Part shown: piece by piece, positions 49,486 to 57,635 of the stretch | How positions within the stretch are numbered: the stretch's first letter is position 1 | How the letters are laid out: the number at the start of each line of letters is the position of its first letter | NCBI GenBank assembly: GCA_963739625.1 | Contig: CAVUAU010000011.1 | Coordinates: 434,001 to 498,000 of the forward strand | Direction of reading: 5' to 3' | DNA length: 64,000 nucleotides | Source of the DNA: Salinimicrobium sp963739625 | Lineage (GTDB): Bacteria; Bacteroidota; Bacteroidia; Flavobacteriales; Flavobacteriaceae | The notes under the pieces: model-generated | Database searches by the model: none | The model's input: the letters and a program-made list of their open reading frames with translations, nothing else | Told to the model about the DNA's origin: nothing | Made by a program: the position numbers and the translations under genes

Positions 49486-50634
49486 ATGAAACAAGTCTAC
49501 TTTGATAACGCCGCTACCACCCAAATGCGGGATGAAGTGGTGGATAAGATGGCCAAAGTGATGAAAGAGGTTTACGGTAACCCTTCTTCCACACATTCTT
49601 TTGGCCGCTCAGCAAAAACCCTTATTGAACAGGCGCGCAAGACCGTGGCTGCAATTCTCCACGTTTCTGCCTCCGAGATCATCTTTACTTCGGGGGGCAC
49701 CGAGGCCGATAACCTAATTCTCAATTCTGCCGTTCGTGACCTGGGGGTAAAACGTATAATTACTTCTAAAATCGAGCATCACGCCGTACTGTACACGCTC
49801 AACAAGCTGCACGAAGTGCACGGGGTGAAGCTGGAGTATGTGAAGCTTGATGACTGCGGAAGGGTGGATCTTCAGGATCTTGAGCAGCTTTTGGATACTT
49901 CCGAAGAAAAGACGCTGGTCAGCCTGATGCACGTGAACAACGAGGTAGGTAACCTGCTCGACATCAAAAAGGCAGGGGAGATATGCAGGTCTAAAAATGC
50001 TCTTTTTCACTCTGATACTGTTCAGTCGGTGGGTCATTTTGAGCTGAACCTTTCTGAAATTCCTGTGGATTATACCGCCGTGAGCGCTCATAAATTCCAC
50101 GGACCTAAAGGGGTAGGATTCGCCTATATTAGGAAGAACAGCGGACTGCAGCCTTTGATCTTTGGAGGTGAGCAGGAGCGTGGCTTCAGGGCTGGGACAG
50201 AATCTGTTCACAACATCGTTGGACTCGAAATGGCTTTAAAAATGGCCTATGAGAACCTGGATGAAGAGCGCGAAGCTATCACTTCTCTAAAAAGGCATTT
50301 TGTTGAGCTTTTGAAAAAGGAGGTTCCCGGCGTAAAATTCAACGGCGAATGTGACGACTTTGATCACAGCACTTATACGCTTATCAATGTGTGTTTGCCA
50401 CTTTCTCCCGAAAAAGCTTTGATGTTGTTGTTTCAACTCGATCTTAACGGAATTGCCTGTTCTAAAGGCAGCGCCTGCCAGAGCGGAAGCGACAAAGGTT
50501 CACATGTACTTAGCGCGTTTCTTTCGGAAGAAGATCTTAAAAAGCCTTCCCTGAGGTTCTCTTTTTCACATTTCAACACCAAGGAAGAGGTGGAGTATGT
50601 GGTGCAGGTGCTGAAGGATTTTATCGAGAAATAG
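49486..50634 (+). CDS. Cysteine desulfurase (NifS/IscS family)
   Basis: This 382-residue PLP enzyme reads QVYFDNAATTQMRDEVVDKM at the start, PLP Lys in VSAHKFHGPKGVGF and the active-site Cys in GIACSKGSACQSGSDKGSH. It frees sulfur from cysteine for iron-sulfur clusters or tRNA thiolation. No iscU-like scaffold gene lies next to it, so the destination of the sulfur cannot be told. Confidence 0.94.
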   Translation: MKQVYFDNAATTQMRDEVVDKMAKVMKEVYGNPSSTHSFGRSAKTLIEQARKTVAAILHVSASEIIFTSGGTEADNLILNSAVRDLGVKRIITSKIEHHAVLYTLNKLHEVHGVKLEYVKLDDCGRVDLQDLEQLLDTSEEKTLVSLMHVNNEVGNLLDIKKAGEICRSKNALFHSDTVQSVGHFELNLSEIPVDYTAVSAHKFHGPKGVGFAYIRKNSGLQPLIFGGEQERGFRAGTESVHNIVGLEMALKMAYENLDEEREAITSLKRHFVELLKKEVPGVKFNGECDDFDHSTYTLINVCLPLSPEKALMLLFQLDLNGIACSKGSACQSGSDKGSHVLSAFLSEEDLKKPSLRFSFSHFNTKEEVEYVVQVLKDFIEK

Positions 50635-50844
50635 GCCTTCGGATTTCGAGTTCAAGATTCAAAATTCCAGATTTTCTGCGATTTTAGCGAAAGCTTTGCG
50701 GGCATGGTGTGAATTTTTTGCCACGAATGCACTTATTTTATCAAATTTTTCTGCGGAAATCTGCGAGATCAGCGGGAAAAATGATTCCTTATTCAAAAAT
50801 TCCAGATTTAAAATCTTCTGCCGGCTTAGCGAGAGCTTTACAGG

Positions 50845-50962
50845 CATCCCGAAGGGATGATATATTTATAGACAGTATCATCCGGCCTGGAATTCGACCC
50901 CGATGGGGTCGTATCCTATGGTTGTATTTAGAATCTATAAACATGTGAATCCTTCGGATTCA
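50845..50962. repeat. Three-hairpin repeat element, copy D
   Basis: Stems CATCCCGAAGGGATG (50845-50859), CGACCCCGATGGGGTCG (50895-50911) and TGAATCCTTCGGATTCA (50946-50962), with starts 50 and 51 bases apart. All three stems are perfect. Confidence 0.8.
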
Positions 50963-51349
50963 ATTTTTGTTCTTTCCGCGGAATCAGTGGGAAAATCTTT
51001 TCCGGTCGCTGCGTGAAATTTTTTAGCCACGAATGCACGAATGTTCTTCTATTTCTTCGGCGAAGATCTGCGAGATCGGTGGGAATGATTCCTTATTCAA
51101 AATTTAAGATTCAAAATTGAAAAGGTTTTTAAAAAGCACATTTTGGAGAGCATTATTGTTCTGTTTTCCCCGATTTCTTTGTGTACTTATTTTAGAAACT
51201 TAGTGTTCTTAGTGTGAAATTTTTTAGCCACGAATGCACTTATTTTATCCTTTTTTTCTGCGGAAATTTGCGAGATCGGCGGGAATATGATTCCTTATTT
51301 GAAATTCACTATTTAAAATCTTCTGCGGGCTTAGCGAAAGTTTTACAGG

Positions 51350-51467
51350 CATCCCGAAGGGATGATATATTTATAGACAGTATCAACCGGCCTGGAATTC
51401 GACCCCGATGAGGTCGTATCCTATGGTTGTATTTAGAAACTATAAACATGTGAATCCTTCGGATTCA
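51350..51467. repeat. Three-hairpin repeat element, copy E
   Basis: Stems at 51350-51364, 51400-51416 and 51451-51467, same spacing as copy D. The middle stem has one mismatch (GATGAGGTCG). Confidence 0.8.
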
Positions 51468-51928
51468 ATTTTTGACCTTTCTGCGGAATCAGCGGAAAAA
51501 TCTTTTGCGGTCGCTGCGTGAAATTTTTTAGCCACGAATGCACGAATGTTCTTCTATTTCTTCGGCGAAGATCTGCGAGATCGGTGGGAATGATTCCTTA
51601 TTCAAAATTTAAGATTCAAAATTGAAAAGGTTTTTAAAAAGCACATTTTGGAGAGCATTATTGTTCTGTTTTCCCCGATTTCTTTGTGTACTTATTTTAG
51701 AAACTTAGTGTTCTTAGTGTGAAATTTTTTAGCCACGAATTCACTAATTTTCTATTTCTACTCTGGAAATTCTAAGTTTCTGCGCTCTTTGGAGGAAAGT
51801 TTTTTGCCACGAATGCACTTATTTTATCCTTTTTTTCTGCGGAAATTTGCGAGATCGGCGGGAATATGATTCCTTATTTGAAATTCACTATTTAAAATCT
51901 TCTGCGGGCTTAGCGAAAGCTTTACAGG

Positions 51929-52046
51929 CATCCCGAAGGGATGATATATTTATAGACAGTATCATCCGGCCTGGAATTCGACCCCGATGGGGTCGTATCC
52001 TATGGTCGTATTTAGAATCTATAAACATGTGAATCCTTCGGATTCA
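51929..52046. repeat. Three-hairpin repeat element, copy F
   Basis: Perfect stems at 51929-51943, 51979-51995 and 52030-52046, same spacing as copies D and E. Confidence 0.8.
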
Positions 52047-52173
52047 AATTTTGTCCTTTCTGCGGAATCAGTGGGAAAATCCTATTCGGCCTCAACCAAA
52101 GTTTTCCGGCCTCTGCGTGAAAAATAATAGCCACGGATGCACGAATGTTCTTCTATTTCAGAAATAAAAGAAA

Positions 52174-52200
52174 CAAAAAATCCCGGCATATTACCGGGAT
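52174..52200 (-). terminator. Terminator of the M23 peptidase gene
   Basis: ATCCCGG (52181-52187 with flanking A) pairs with CCGGGAT (52194-52200). On the minus strand it is followed by T6, 32 bases past the stop at 52232. Confidence 0.8.
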
Positions 52201-52231
52201 CATTATTTTCCAAAAATAATATTCTTTAGAT

Positions 52232-53920
52232 CTATTTTCTGAAGAAGGTCGCCTCGTAGATGGTCGTGTTTCCAACATTGTCTGTCACCTCGACCTTAAG
52301 ATGATTTTCTGTTTCGGTTACTACGCCGTCAGAAAAATCGTGGGTGAGCAGGTTCTTCTTGTATTCGTACTCCATAAGGATGAACTGGCCATTAACTGTG
52401 GCGCGGTAGCTTTTAATTCCGGAGAGATCATCTGAAATCTTCACTTTAAGATCAGAATTGTTAGAGATCCACTGGCCGTCCCTGAAGTTTACCGGTGTTA
52501 CTCGCGGCGGAGTGTCATCTGTGGCAAGGGTAAAGGTCCCAAAGTTGCGGGATTTGGTTGTAAACCTGTCACCGTCCTTGTAAGTGGTGGAATAGGAGGG
52601 GTTACCCCATTTGTTTAAACTCGCGATGAAGAGCTGCTCCCGGTCTTCGGGAGTGTATTTGCTCACGTCAAAGCCAACGATAAAATCGCTTTTTAGAGGG
52701 ATGATGTCCTCATGGACCTTTACTTTTTCGTCTTCAAAAACAATGTCGAGGTAAGCATCATCATAAAGCACATCTTTTGGAAAGTAGATATCTATCCCAT
52801 TCTTCTCGAAGTTCGCTGCTTTTCCTGCTTCTACTAAATAATCTGTAGTTTTTTCTTCTCCCGAAATCGCGTGTGTCGGCATTTTACCTTCAATTGGAAT
52901 AGTTACCACGCGCTGGTTACCCGAATAGTCTGTGACCTTGATGACGTAGTTGTAGGAAAGGCTGTCTTTTACGTTTAGTGTTCCCTCATGTGCGACATTG
53001 CTGTAAATACTAAGCGGATTCGATGGTTCTACAAAGAGTTTCTGAATTCTATTGTGCTGTTGGGTGTAATACCCGTAATCTATGAGCTTATTGATGTGCC
53101 GGCTTTCGGCAAAAGAAAACTTCTGGAAGTCGGCCTGAAAGAGTTCACCGCCATTTGCTTCGGTCTCTATTTTAAAAACGCCATTCTGGTTTGGCGCGCC
53201 ATCCATTTGATCTACTGTGGTAATCCCAAAGCCAATTTCCCCGCAGGCATCTAATTCCGGTGTCATAAAAGAGCCATCTGGCTGCGGAATAAGGCTGATC
53301 TTTTGTCTTTCGGTCGAACCATTTACGTGGGCCTCTTTTCCAAGAGGATAGGCGTAAAGAGCCTGCACAAGCGGAGTGCGGGAATCTTTGATCTCGATCC
53401 CAAACATAAGAGGATTCATTGGTCGCTGCTGCCCGTCCCTTATCTCAAAATGAAGATGAGGACCGCCGCTACCGCCGGTGTTACCACTGTTGGCCACCAG
53501 CTGGCCCCGGTCCACCTTCAATTCATCTGCCGAAGGGAAGACTTCTATTTCGTAGCTCTGTTTTTCGTACTGTTTCTTCTTGATGTAGGCTTCAATTTCG
53601 GGAGAAAAATTCCGAAGATGTCCATACACAGTGGTGTAGCCGTTAGGATGCTGAATGTACAGCGCTTTCCCGTAGCCGTAGTGAGAAATGTTGATACGGC
53701 TCACAAAACCTTCTGCAGCCGCGTGTACAGGTAAACCTTCGCGCTGCTGGGTCTTAATGTCAAGACCGCTGTGAAAGTGGTTAGACCGCAACTCTCCAAA
53801 AGAGCCGGCGAGCACCAACGGGATGTCTAAAGGCTTATCAAAATACTGGTCCGGAACCTTGTACTGAGCAAAAGATTTTAAGGAAAAAATAAGAAAAACG
53901 GCGGCATAGATCCATTTCAT
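52232..53920 (-). CDS. M23 family metallopeptidase, secreted
   Basis: This 562-residue protein has a signal peptide (MKWIYAAVFLIFSLKSFAQ), a LytM/M23 domain with zinc ligands in NHFHSGLDIK and GGPHLHFEIRDG (about 40-185), and a long C-terminal part with Ig-like beta domains (about 190-562). M23 peptidases cut peptidoglycan cross-links. The active-site His and Asp are present, so the enzyme is probably active in the periplasm. Confidence 0.93.
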   Translation of the reverse strand: MKWIYAAVFLIFSLKSFAQYKVPDQYFDKPLDIPLVLAGSFGELRSNHFHSGLDIKTQQREGLPVHAAAEGFVSRINISHYGYGKALYIQHPNGYTTVYGHLRNFSPEIEAYIKKKQYEKQSYEIEVFPSADELKVDRGQLVANSGNTGGSGGPHLHFEIRDGQQRPMNPLMFGIEIKDSRTPLVQALYAYPLGKEAHVNGSTERQKISLIPQPDGSFMTPELDACGEIGFGITTVDQMDGAPNQNGVFKIETEANGGELFQADFQKFSFAESRHINKLIDYGYYTQQHNRIQKLFVEPSNPLSIYSNVAHEGTLNVKDSLSYNYVIKVTDYSGNQRVVTIPIEGKMPTHAISGEEKTTDYLVEAGKAANFEKNGIDIYFPKDVLYDDAYLDIVFEDEKVKVHEDIIPLKSDFIVGFDVSKYTPEDREQLFIASLNKWGNPSYSTTYKDGDRFTTKSRNFGTFTLATDDTPPRVTPVNFRDGQWISNNSDLKVKISDDLSGIKSYRATVNGQFILMEYEYKKNLLTHDFSDGVVTETENHLKVEVTDNVGNTTIYEATFFRK

Positions 53921-54104
53921 AGGGCAGGGGTAATTTATCTTTTTAATAGCGGTTAAATATAGTAAACCGCGCTCAAAAATTAAACTCTTATTTTTGAGCG
54001 GTTTAAATTTATTTTAACCTTTCGCACCAAAATAGCGCTCAAAATATTGGGATATTTCGGGAGGTATGTTAACTTTGTGAGAGTTAGCAGCAGGATTGGC
54101 TTTA
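53921..54104. promoter_or_regulatory. Divergent promoter region with CGCTCAAAA dyads
   Basis: A promoter for the rightward genes is seen: TTG at 54047-54049 and TAACTTTG at 54070-54077, 20 bases apart. Between 53965 and 54045 the words CGCTCAAAA and TTTTGAGCG occur as an interrupted hairpin (about 53965-54003) and a third copy (54036-54044), which may be operator sites. Confidence 0.6.
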
Positions 54105-54395
54105 ATGAGTGATTTAACAGAAATAGTTGATAATCTTGAAGGTAGGATTGGTAAATTGCTTCATAAGTATAAAAAACTTGAGCAAAATCAACAACATCTA
54201 CAGGAAGAATTAACAAAGTTGAAGACCGAAAAGCAGGAACTTCAGGAGAGCCTGGAGGCTTCTGAGAATCGGGTGCAAACTCTTAAGGCTGCCAATGCGC
54301 TGCTTGGCAGTAATGATTATAAAAAAGAAACCAAGCTAAAGATAAATGGCTTGATCAGGGAGATCGATCAATGTATTGTTCAGCTCTCTGAATAG
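54105..54395 (+). CDS. Small coiled-coil protein upstream of zapA
   Basis: This 96-residue protein starts at 54105 (MSDLTEIVDNLEGRIGKLLHKYKKLEQ) and is almost entirely a heptad-repeat coiled coil (about 10-70) with a conserved end (KLKINGLIREIDQCIVQLSE). It is 13 bases before zapA. The size and location recall ZapB-like division proteins, but homology is not shown. Function is unassigned. Confidence 0.75.
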   Translation: MSDLTEIVDNLEGRIGKLLHKYKKLEQNQQHLQEELTKLKTEKQELQESLEASENRVQTLKAANALLGSNDYKKETKLKINGLIREIDQCIVQLSE

Positions 54396-54408
54396 AAGAA
54401 TAAAAGAG

Positions 54409-54699
54409 ATGTCAAATCAGCTTAAAATAAAGGTTTCTATTGCAGATAGAGTCTATCCCATGACCATTCTTCCGCAGCAGGAGGAAGGTTTGAGAAAGGC
54501 GGCAAAAAAAATAGAGGCCATGATTAAGCAATTTGAGCAGAGTTATGCCGTTAGGGATAAGCAGGATGTTCTGGCGATGTGTGCCCTGCAGTTTGCTGCC
54601 CAAACCGAGCAAAAATCAATTGACAATAACAGCGAGGTTATACTGGCTGAAGATAAATTGAAAGCTCTTAACGACCTGCTTGATAAGCATTTGATCTAA
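54409..54699 (+). CDS. zapA: Cell division protein ZapA
   Basis: This 96-residue protein starts at 54409 (MSNQLKIKVSIADRVYPMTI) and shows the ZapA pattern: LPQQEEGLRKAAKKIEAMIKQFEQSYAVRDKQDVLAMCALQFA and a C-terminal coiled coil. ZapA cross-links FtsZ filaments. It lies between the coiled-coil gene and the 6S RNA. Confidence 0.88.
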   Translation: MSNQLKIKVSIADRVYPMTILPQQEEGLRKAAKKIEAMIKQFEQSYAVRDKQDVLAMCALQFAAQTEQKSIDNNSEVILAEDKLKALNDLLDKHLI

Positions 54700-54730
54700 T
54701 GTTCTTTGAATTGAAATAATAAAGGTTACT

Positions 54731-54899
54731 GCCTGTATTAGTATATTTTTTTGATAAACTCAACACCAATTCTTTAAAAAGGGTGAGTTTAAGTTGTAAA
54801 AGCGAGCCGTCTTTGAGCGGATACTTGATCAGCTTGTTAGCCCTAAACGTGATTTTAAAGAGTTTATACAAATCCACTGCTAATACAGGCTTTTTTTTT
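54731..54899 (+). ncRNA. ssrS: 6S RNA (flavobacterial type)
   Basis: GCCTGTATTAG (54731-54741) pairs with CTAATACAGGC (54880-54890), which is followed by T9. A second helix ATAAACTC (54754-54761) pairs with GAGTTTAT (54860-54867), leaving a large, mostly open centre of about 100 bases. Long rod with central bubble, about 160 bases, and position between zapA and rny match the known flavobacterial 6S RNA. 6S binds RNA polymerase by mimicking an open promoter. Confidence 0.75.
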
Positions 54900-54914
54900 A
54901 CATAAACTCAACAA

Positions 54915-56477
54915 ATGGAAATAGTTATAGCAATAATTGCTTTGATCGTAGGTCTGGGAGTAGGTTTTGGAATTGCAAAGGTCCTGGAGAGGAAGAATGC
55001 GTCCAAAGTTATACAACGGGCTAAAAAGTCTGCAGCTGCAATCTTAAAGGAGGCAAAACAGGAGGCAGAGAGTATTAAGAAAGACAAGATCCTGCAGGCA
55101 AAGGAGAAGTTCATTGAACTTAAGTCTGAACATGAGAAGGTGATCCTTGGCAGGGATAAAAAGATCGCAGATGCCGAGAAGAGAATCAGGGATAAAGAGT
55201 CACAGGTTTCCAGCGAACTGGCCAGGAATAAGAATTTGAACAAAGATCTTGAAGAAAAGATCGCAGATTATGACCATCGCAATGAGGTGCTTGAGAAGAA
55301 GCAGGAAGAGGTGGACAAATTGCACAACAGTAAGGTGCAGCAGCTGGAAGTGATATCTGGCCTTTCTGCCGAGGATGCCAAAGCACAGCTTATTGAATCT
55401 CTAAAAGATTCGGCCAAAGCAGATGCCATGGCGCTTATTCAGGACACTGTGGAGGAAGCCAAGCTTACCGCACAGCAGGAAGCCAAAAAGATCATTATCA
55501 ACACCATTCAAAGAATTGGTACAGAAGAAGCTATAGACAACTGCGTCTCTGTATTCAACCTGGAAAGTGATGACGTGAAAGGACGAATCATTGGTCGTGA
55601 AGGGCGTAACATTCGTGCCATTGAGGCCGCAACAGGGGTAGAGGTGATCGTTGATGATACTCCTGAAGCCATTATTCTCTCATGTTTTGACTCTGTGAGG
55701 AGAGAGGTGGCGAGACTTTCATTACACAAGTTGGTGACCGATGGAAGGATACATCCTGCACGTATTGAAGAAGTCGTCAAAAAGACTACAAAACAAATCG
55801 AGGAAGAGATCATTGAAGTTGGAAAACGAACTGTGATCGATCTAGGAATCCATGGCTTACATCCTGAATTAATCAGGATCGTAGGACGAATGAAATACCG
55901 TTCTTCTTATGGGCAAAACCTGCTGCAGCACTCCAGGGAAGTTGCAAAACTTTGTGGGGTAATGGCTGCCGAACTGGGACTAAATCCAAAACTGGCCAAA
56001 CGGGCAGGGCTTCTGCATGACATTGGGAAAGTGCCCGATTCAGAAACTGAAGTACCTCATGCTATCCTTGGTATGCAATGGGCCGAAAAATATGGAGAAA
56101 AACCGGATGTGTGTAACGCAATTGGAGCACACCATGACGAGATTGAAATGAATTCATTGCTTTCTCCAATCGTGCAGGTTTGTGACGCGATAAGCGGTGC
56201 AAGACCTGGAGCCAGAAGACAGGTGCTCGACTCTTACATTCAAAGGCTTAAAGATCTCGAAGATATCGCTTTTGGCTTTGGAGGTGTTAAAAAGGCATAC
56301 GCGATCCAGGCCGGTAGAGAGCTAAGGGTAATCGTGGAAAGTGAAAAAGTGAGCGATGATAAGGCTGCAAACTTATCTTTTGAGATCTCTCAAAAGATCC
56401 AGACAGATATGACGTATCCCGGGCAGGTGAAAGTGACTGTAATTAGAGAAACCCGCGCCGTCAATATTGCGAAGTAA
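54915..56477 (+). CDS. rny: Ribonuclease Y
   Basis: This 520-residue membrane-bound endoribonuclease has an N-terminal membrane segment (about 2-22), a long coiled coil (about 25-190), a KH domain (GRIIGREGRNIRAIEAATGVEVIVDDTP, about 215-245) and an HD domain (RAGLLHDIGKVPDSE, and the later AIGAHHDEIEMNSL). It starts mRNA decay. All catalytic residues of the HD domain are kept. A terminator follows at 56501. Confidence 0.96.
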   Translation: MEIVIAIIALIVGLGVGFGIAKVLERKNASKVIQRAKKSAAAILKEAKQEAESIKKDKILQAKEKFIELKSEHEKVILGRDKKIADAEKRIRDKESQVSSELARNKNLNKDLEEKIADYDHRNEVLEKKQEEVDKLHNSKVQQLEVISGLSAEDAKAQLIESLKDSAKADAMALIQDTVEEAKLTAQQEAKKIIINTIQRIGTEEAIDNCVSVFNLESDDVKGRIIGREGRNIRAIEAATGVEVIVDDTPEAIILSCFDSVRREVARLSLHKLVTDGRIHPARIEEVVKKTTKQIEEEIIEVGKRTVIDLGIHGLHPELIRIVGRMKYRSSYGQNLLQHSREVAKLCGVMAAELGLNPKLAKRAGLLHDIGKVPDSETEVPHAILGMQWAEKYGEKPDVCNAIGAHHDEIEMNSLLSPIVQVCDAISGARPGARRQVLDSYIQRLKDLEDIAFGFGGVKKAYAIQAGRELRVIVESEKVSDDKAANLSFEISQKIQTDMTYPGQVKVTVIRETRAVNIAK

Positions 56478-56500
56478 AAACCAGAAATAATATTATTAGA

Positions 56501-56528
56501 AACCCGCTTTTTAAGCGGGTTTTTTTTT
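56501..56528 (+). terminator. Terminator of rny
   Basis: AACCCGCTT (56501-56509) pairs with AAGCGGGTT (56513-56521), then T8. Confidence 0.9.
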
Positions 56529-56572
56529 GCCTTTTTTAAAGCACAGAATTTTGCTAATTTAAGGCTGAACCT

Positions 56573-57001
56573 ATGAGGAAGAAAAACATACTTAGAGCTG
56601 TAGCCGTTTTAGTATTGCTATACCCCGCCTTTAGCCTGTTCAATGCCACAGAGGCTATGGGAATGGAGACAGTGGGAGAAGCAGGCGAGGAGGTGAATAG
56701 TTATCAGCTGAGCCTCTGGATAAGTTGGATCGTGCTGGCTTCGATTGCTGTTTTTCATAAATGGACGCAGAAACAGAACTTTTTCTTCCATTTCACCTAC
56801 GCCTTTGTGATCGTAGGTTTTGCCATTTTTGGATATCTGAGCCAAAGTTTGCACCTAGCTTATGCGCTTCCCGATAGATTTACCGATAATTATACTTTTG
56901 GTGTCCTTACCGCTCTGCAGGGAATTGTCACCGCTACGGTTCTTACAATCTTTCTTCAGGCAGGGGTGTGGTGGTTCACCCAAAGATGGCATAGGAAATA
57001 A
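56573..57001 (+). CDS. Hypothetical four-segment membrane protein
   Basis: This 142-residue protein has four likely membrane segments (about 8-24, 46-64, 69-90 and 111-130) and ends in a basic tail (WFTQRWHRK). It is not recognised. It is convergent with pncA. Confidence 0.6.
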   Translation: MRKKNILRAVAVLVLLYPAFSLFNATEAMGMETVGEAGEEVNSYQLSLWISWIVLASIAVFHKWTQKQNFFFHFTYAFVIVGFAIFGYLSQSLHLAYALPDRFTDNYTFGVLTALQGIVTATVLTIFLQAGVWWFTQRWHRK

Positions 57002-57025
57002 GGTTTTAAAAATCGTTTTTTTGGA

Positions 57026-57632
57026 TCAAATTTCTTCGGAAGAGATAATCCTTCCGCCTTTTTCGATGATCTGCCTTTTTACATGCTCATACTGTTCCAG
57101 ATCGAGTGGAATAGCTGCATCCTCAATCAGAATTGCATCAAAATCTTCTCTTAGAGCGTCTAAAAGGGTGAAATACACGCAAATATCGGCTGCCAGCCCG
57201 CAAAAGTAGAGTTCTTTAGCTCCTTTTTCTTTTAAATGTCCTGCGAGACCGGTGCTCTTCTTATGGCCATTATCGTAAAAGCCGCTGTAGCTGTCAATAT
57301 GTTCTTCCATTCCCTTTCTAAAAATGGCTTCCACGGCATGCGTTTCAAGCTCAGGATGGAACTCAGCTCCAGCTGTGCCCTGTATGCAATGGGCGGGCCA
57401 CAGCTTTTGCTCAAGCCCATAACAGTTCTATGGTCTCAAAAACCTCTTTATTGGGGTGGTTAACAGCGAAACTTTTATGGCTGGCGGGGTGCCAGTCCTG
57501 AGTAGCAACAATAAGATCAAATTTTTCCTGAATCTTATTGATGACAGGCACAATAAGATCTCCCTGTCGTACTTCCAGTGCGCCGCCGGGCATAAAATCA
57601 TTCTGGGCGTCAACAATGATAAGAGTCTTCAT
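57026..57632 (-). pseudogene. pncA: Nicotinamidase, one +1 frameshift
   Basis: The first frame (start 57632) reads MKTLIIVDAQNDFMPGGALEV with the catalytic Asp and WHPASHKSFAVNHP, and ends at ELLWA. The next frame continues with LWPAHCIQGTAGAEFHPEL and ends with the active-site Cys in FCGLAADICVYFTLLDAL. One extra base in the AA at 57413-57414 explains the break. Corrected, the enzyme has about 201 residues, typical for PncA, which converts nicotinamide to nicotinate. It lies after pncB on the same strand, the two adjacent steps of NAD salvage. Confidence 0.92.
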
Positions 57633-57635
57633 GAG

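Larger units (their letters stand above)
50635..52231. repeat. Tandem array of 0.5-kb repeat units
   Basis: Three diverged units begin with GCCACGAATGCACTTATTTT at 50720, 51227 and 51806. Each contains a three-hairpin element (copies D, E, F). The segment 51004-51236 recurs at 51509-51741 almost unchanged, an offset of 505 bases. Words such as TCTGCGAGATCGGCGGGAA and TTAGTGTTCTTAGTGTGAAA recur. The open frames found here are fragments of the repeat and are not supported as genes. Confidence 0.8.

Noticed and set aside
50709..52032. Repeated small open frames of 60-79 residues in the 50.7-52.0 kb array
   Set aside because: They follow the DNA repeat and read through palindromic stems (DDIFIDSI...GIRPRWGR); no start context or codon bias supports coding.
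50720..52130. CRISPR array
   Set aside because: Units are 505-579 bases with no short constant repeat and unique spacer pattern, and no cas genes are near.
54376..54408. Longer N-terminus of ZapA
   Set aside because: It would overlap the end of the coiled-coil gene; the ATG at 54409 gives the family length.
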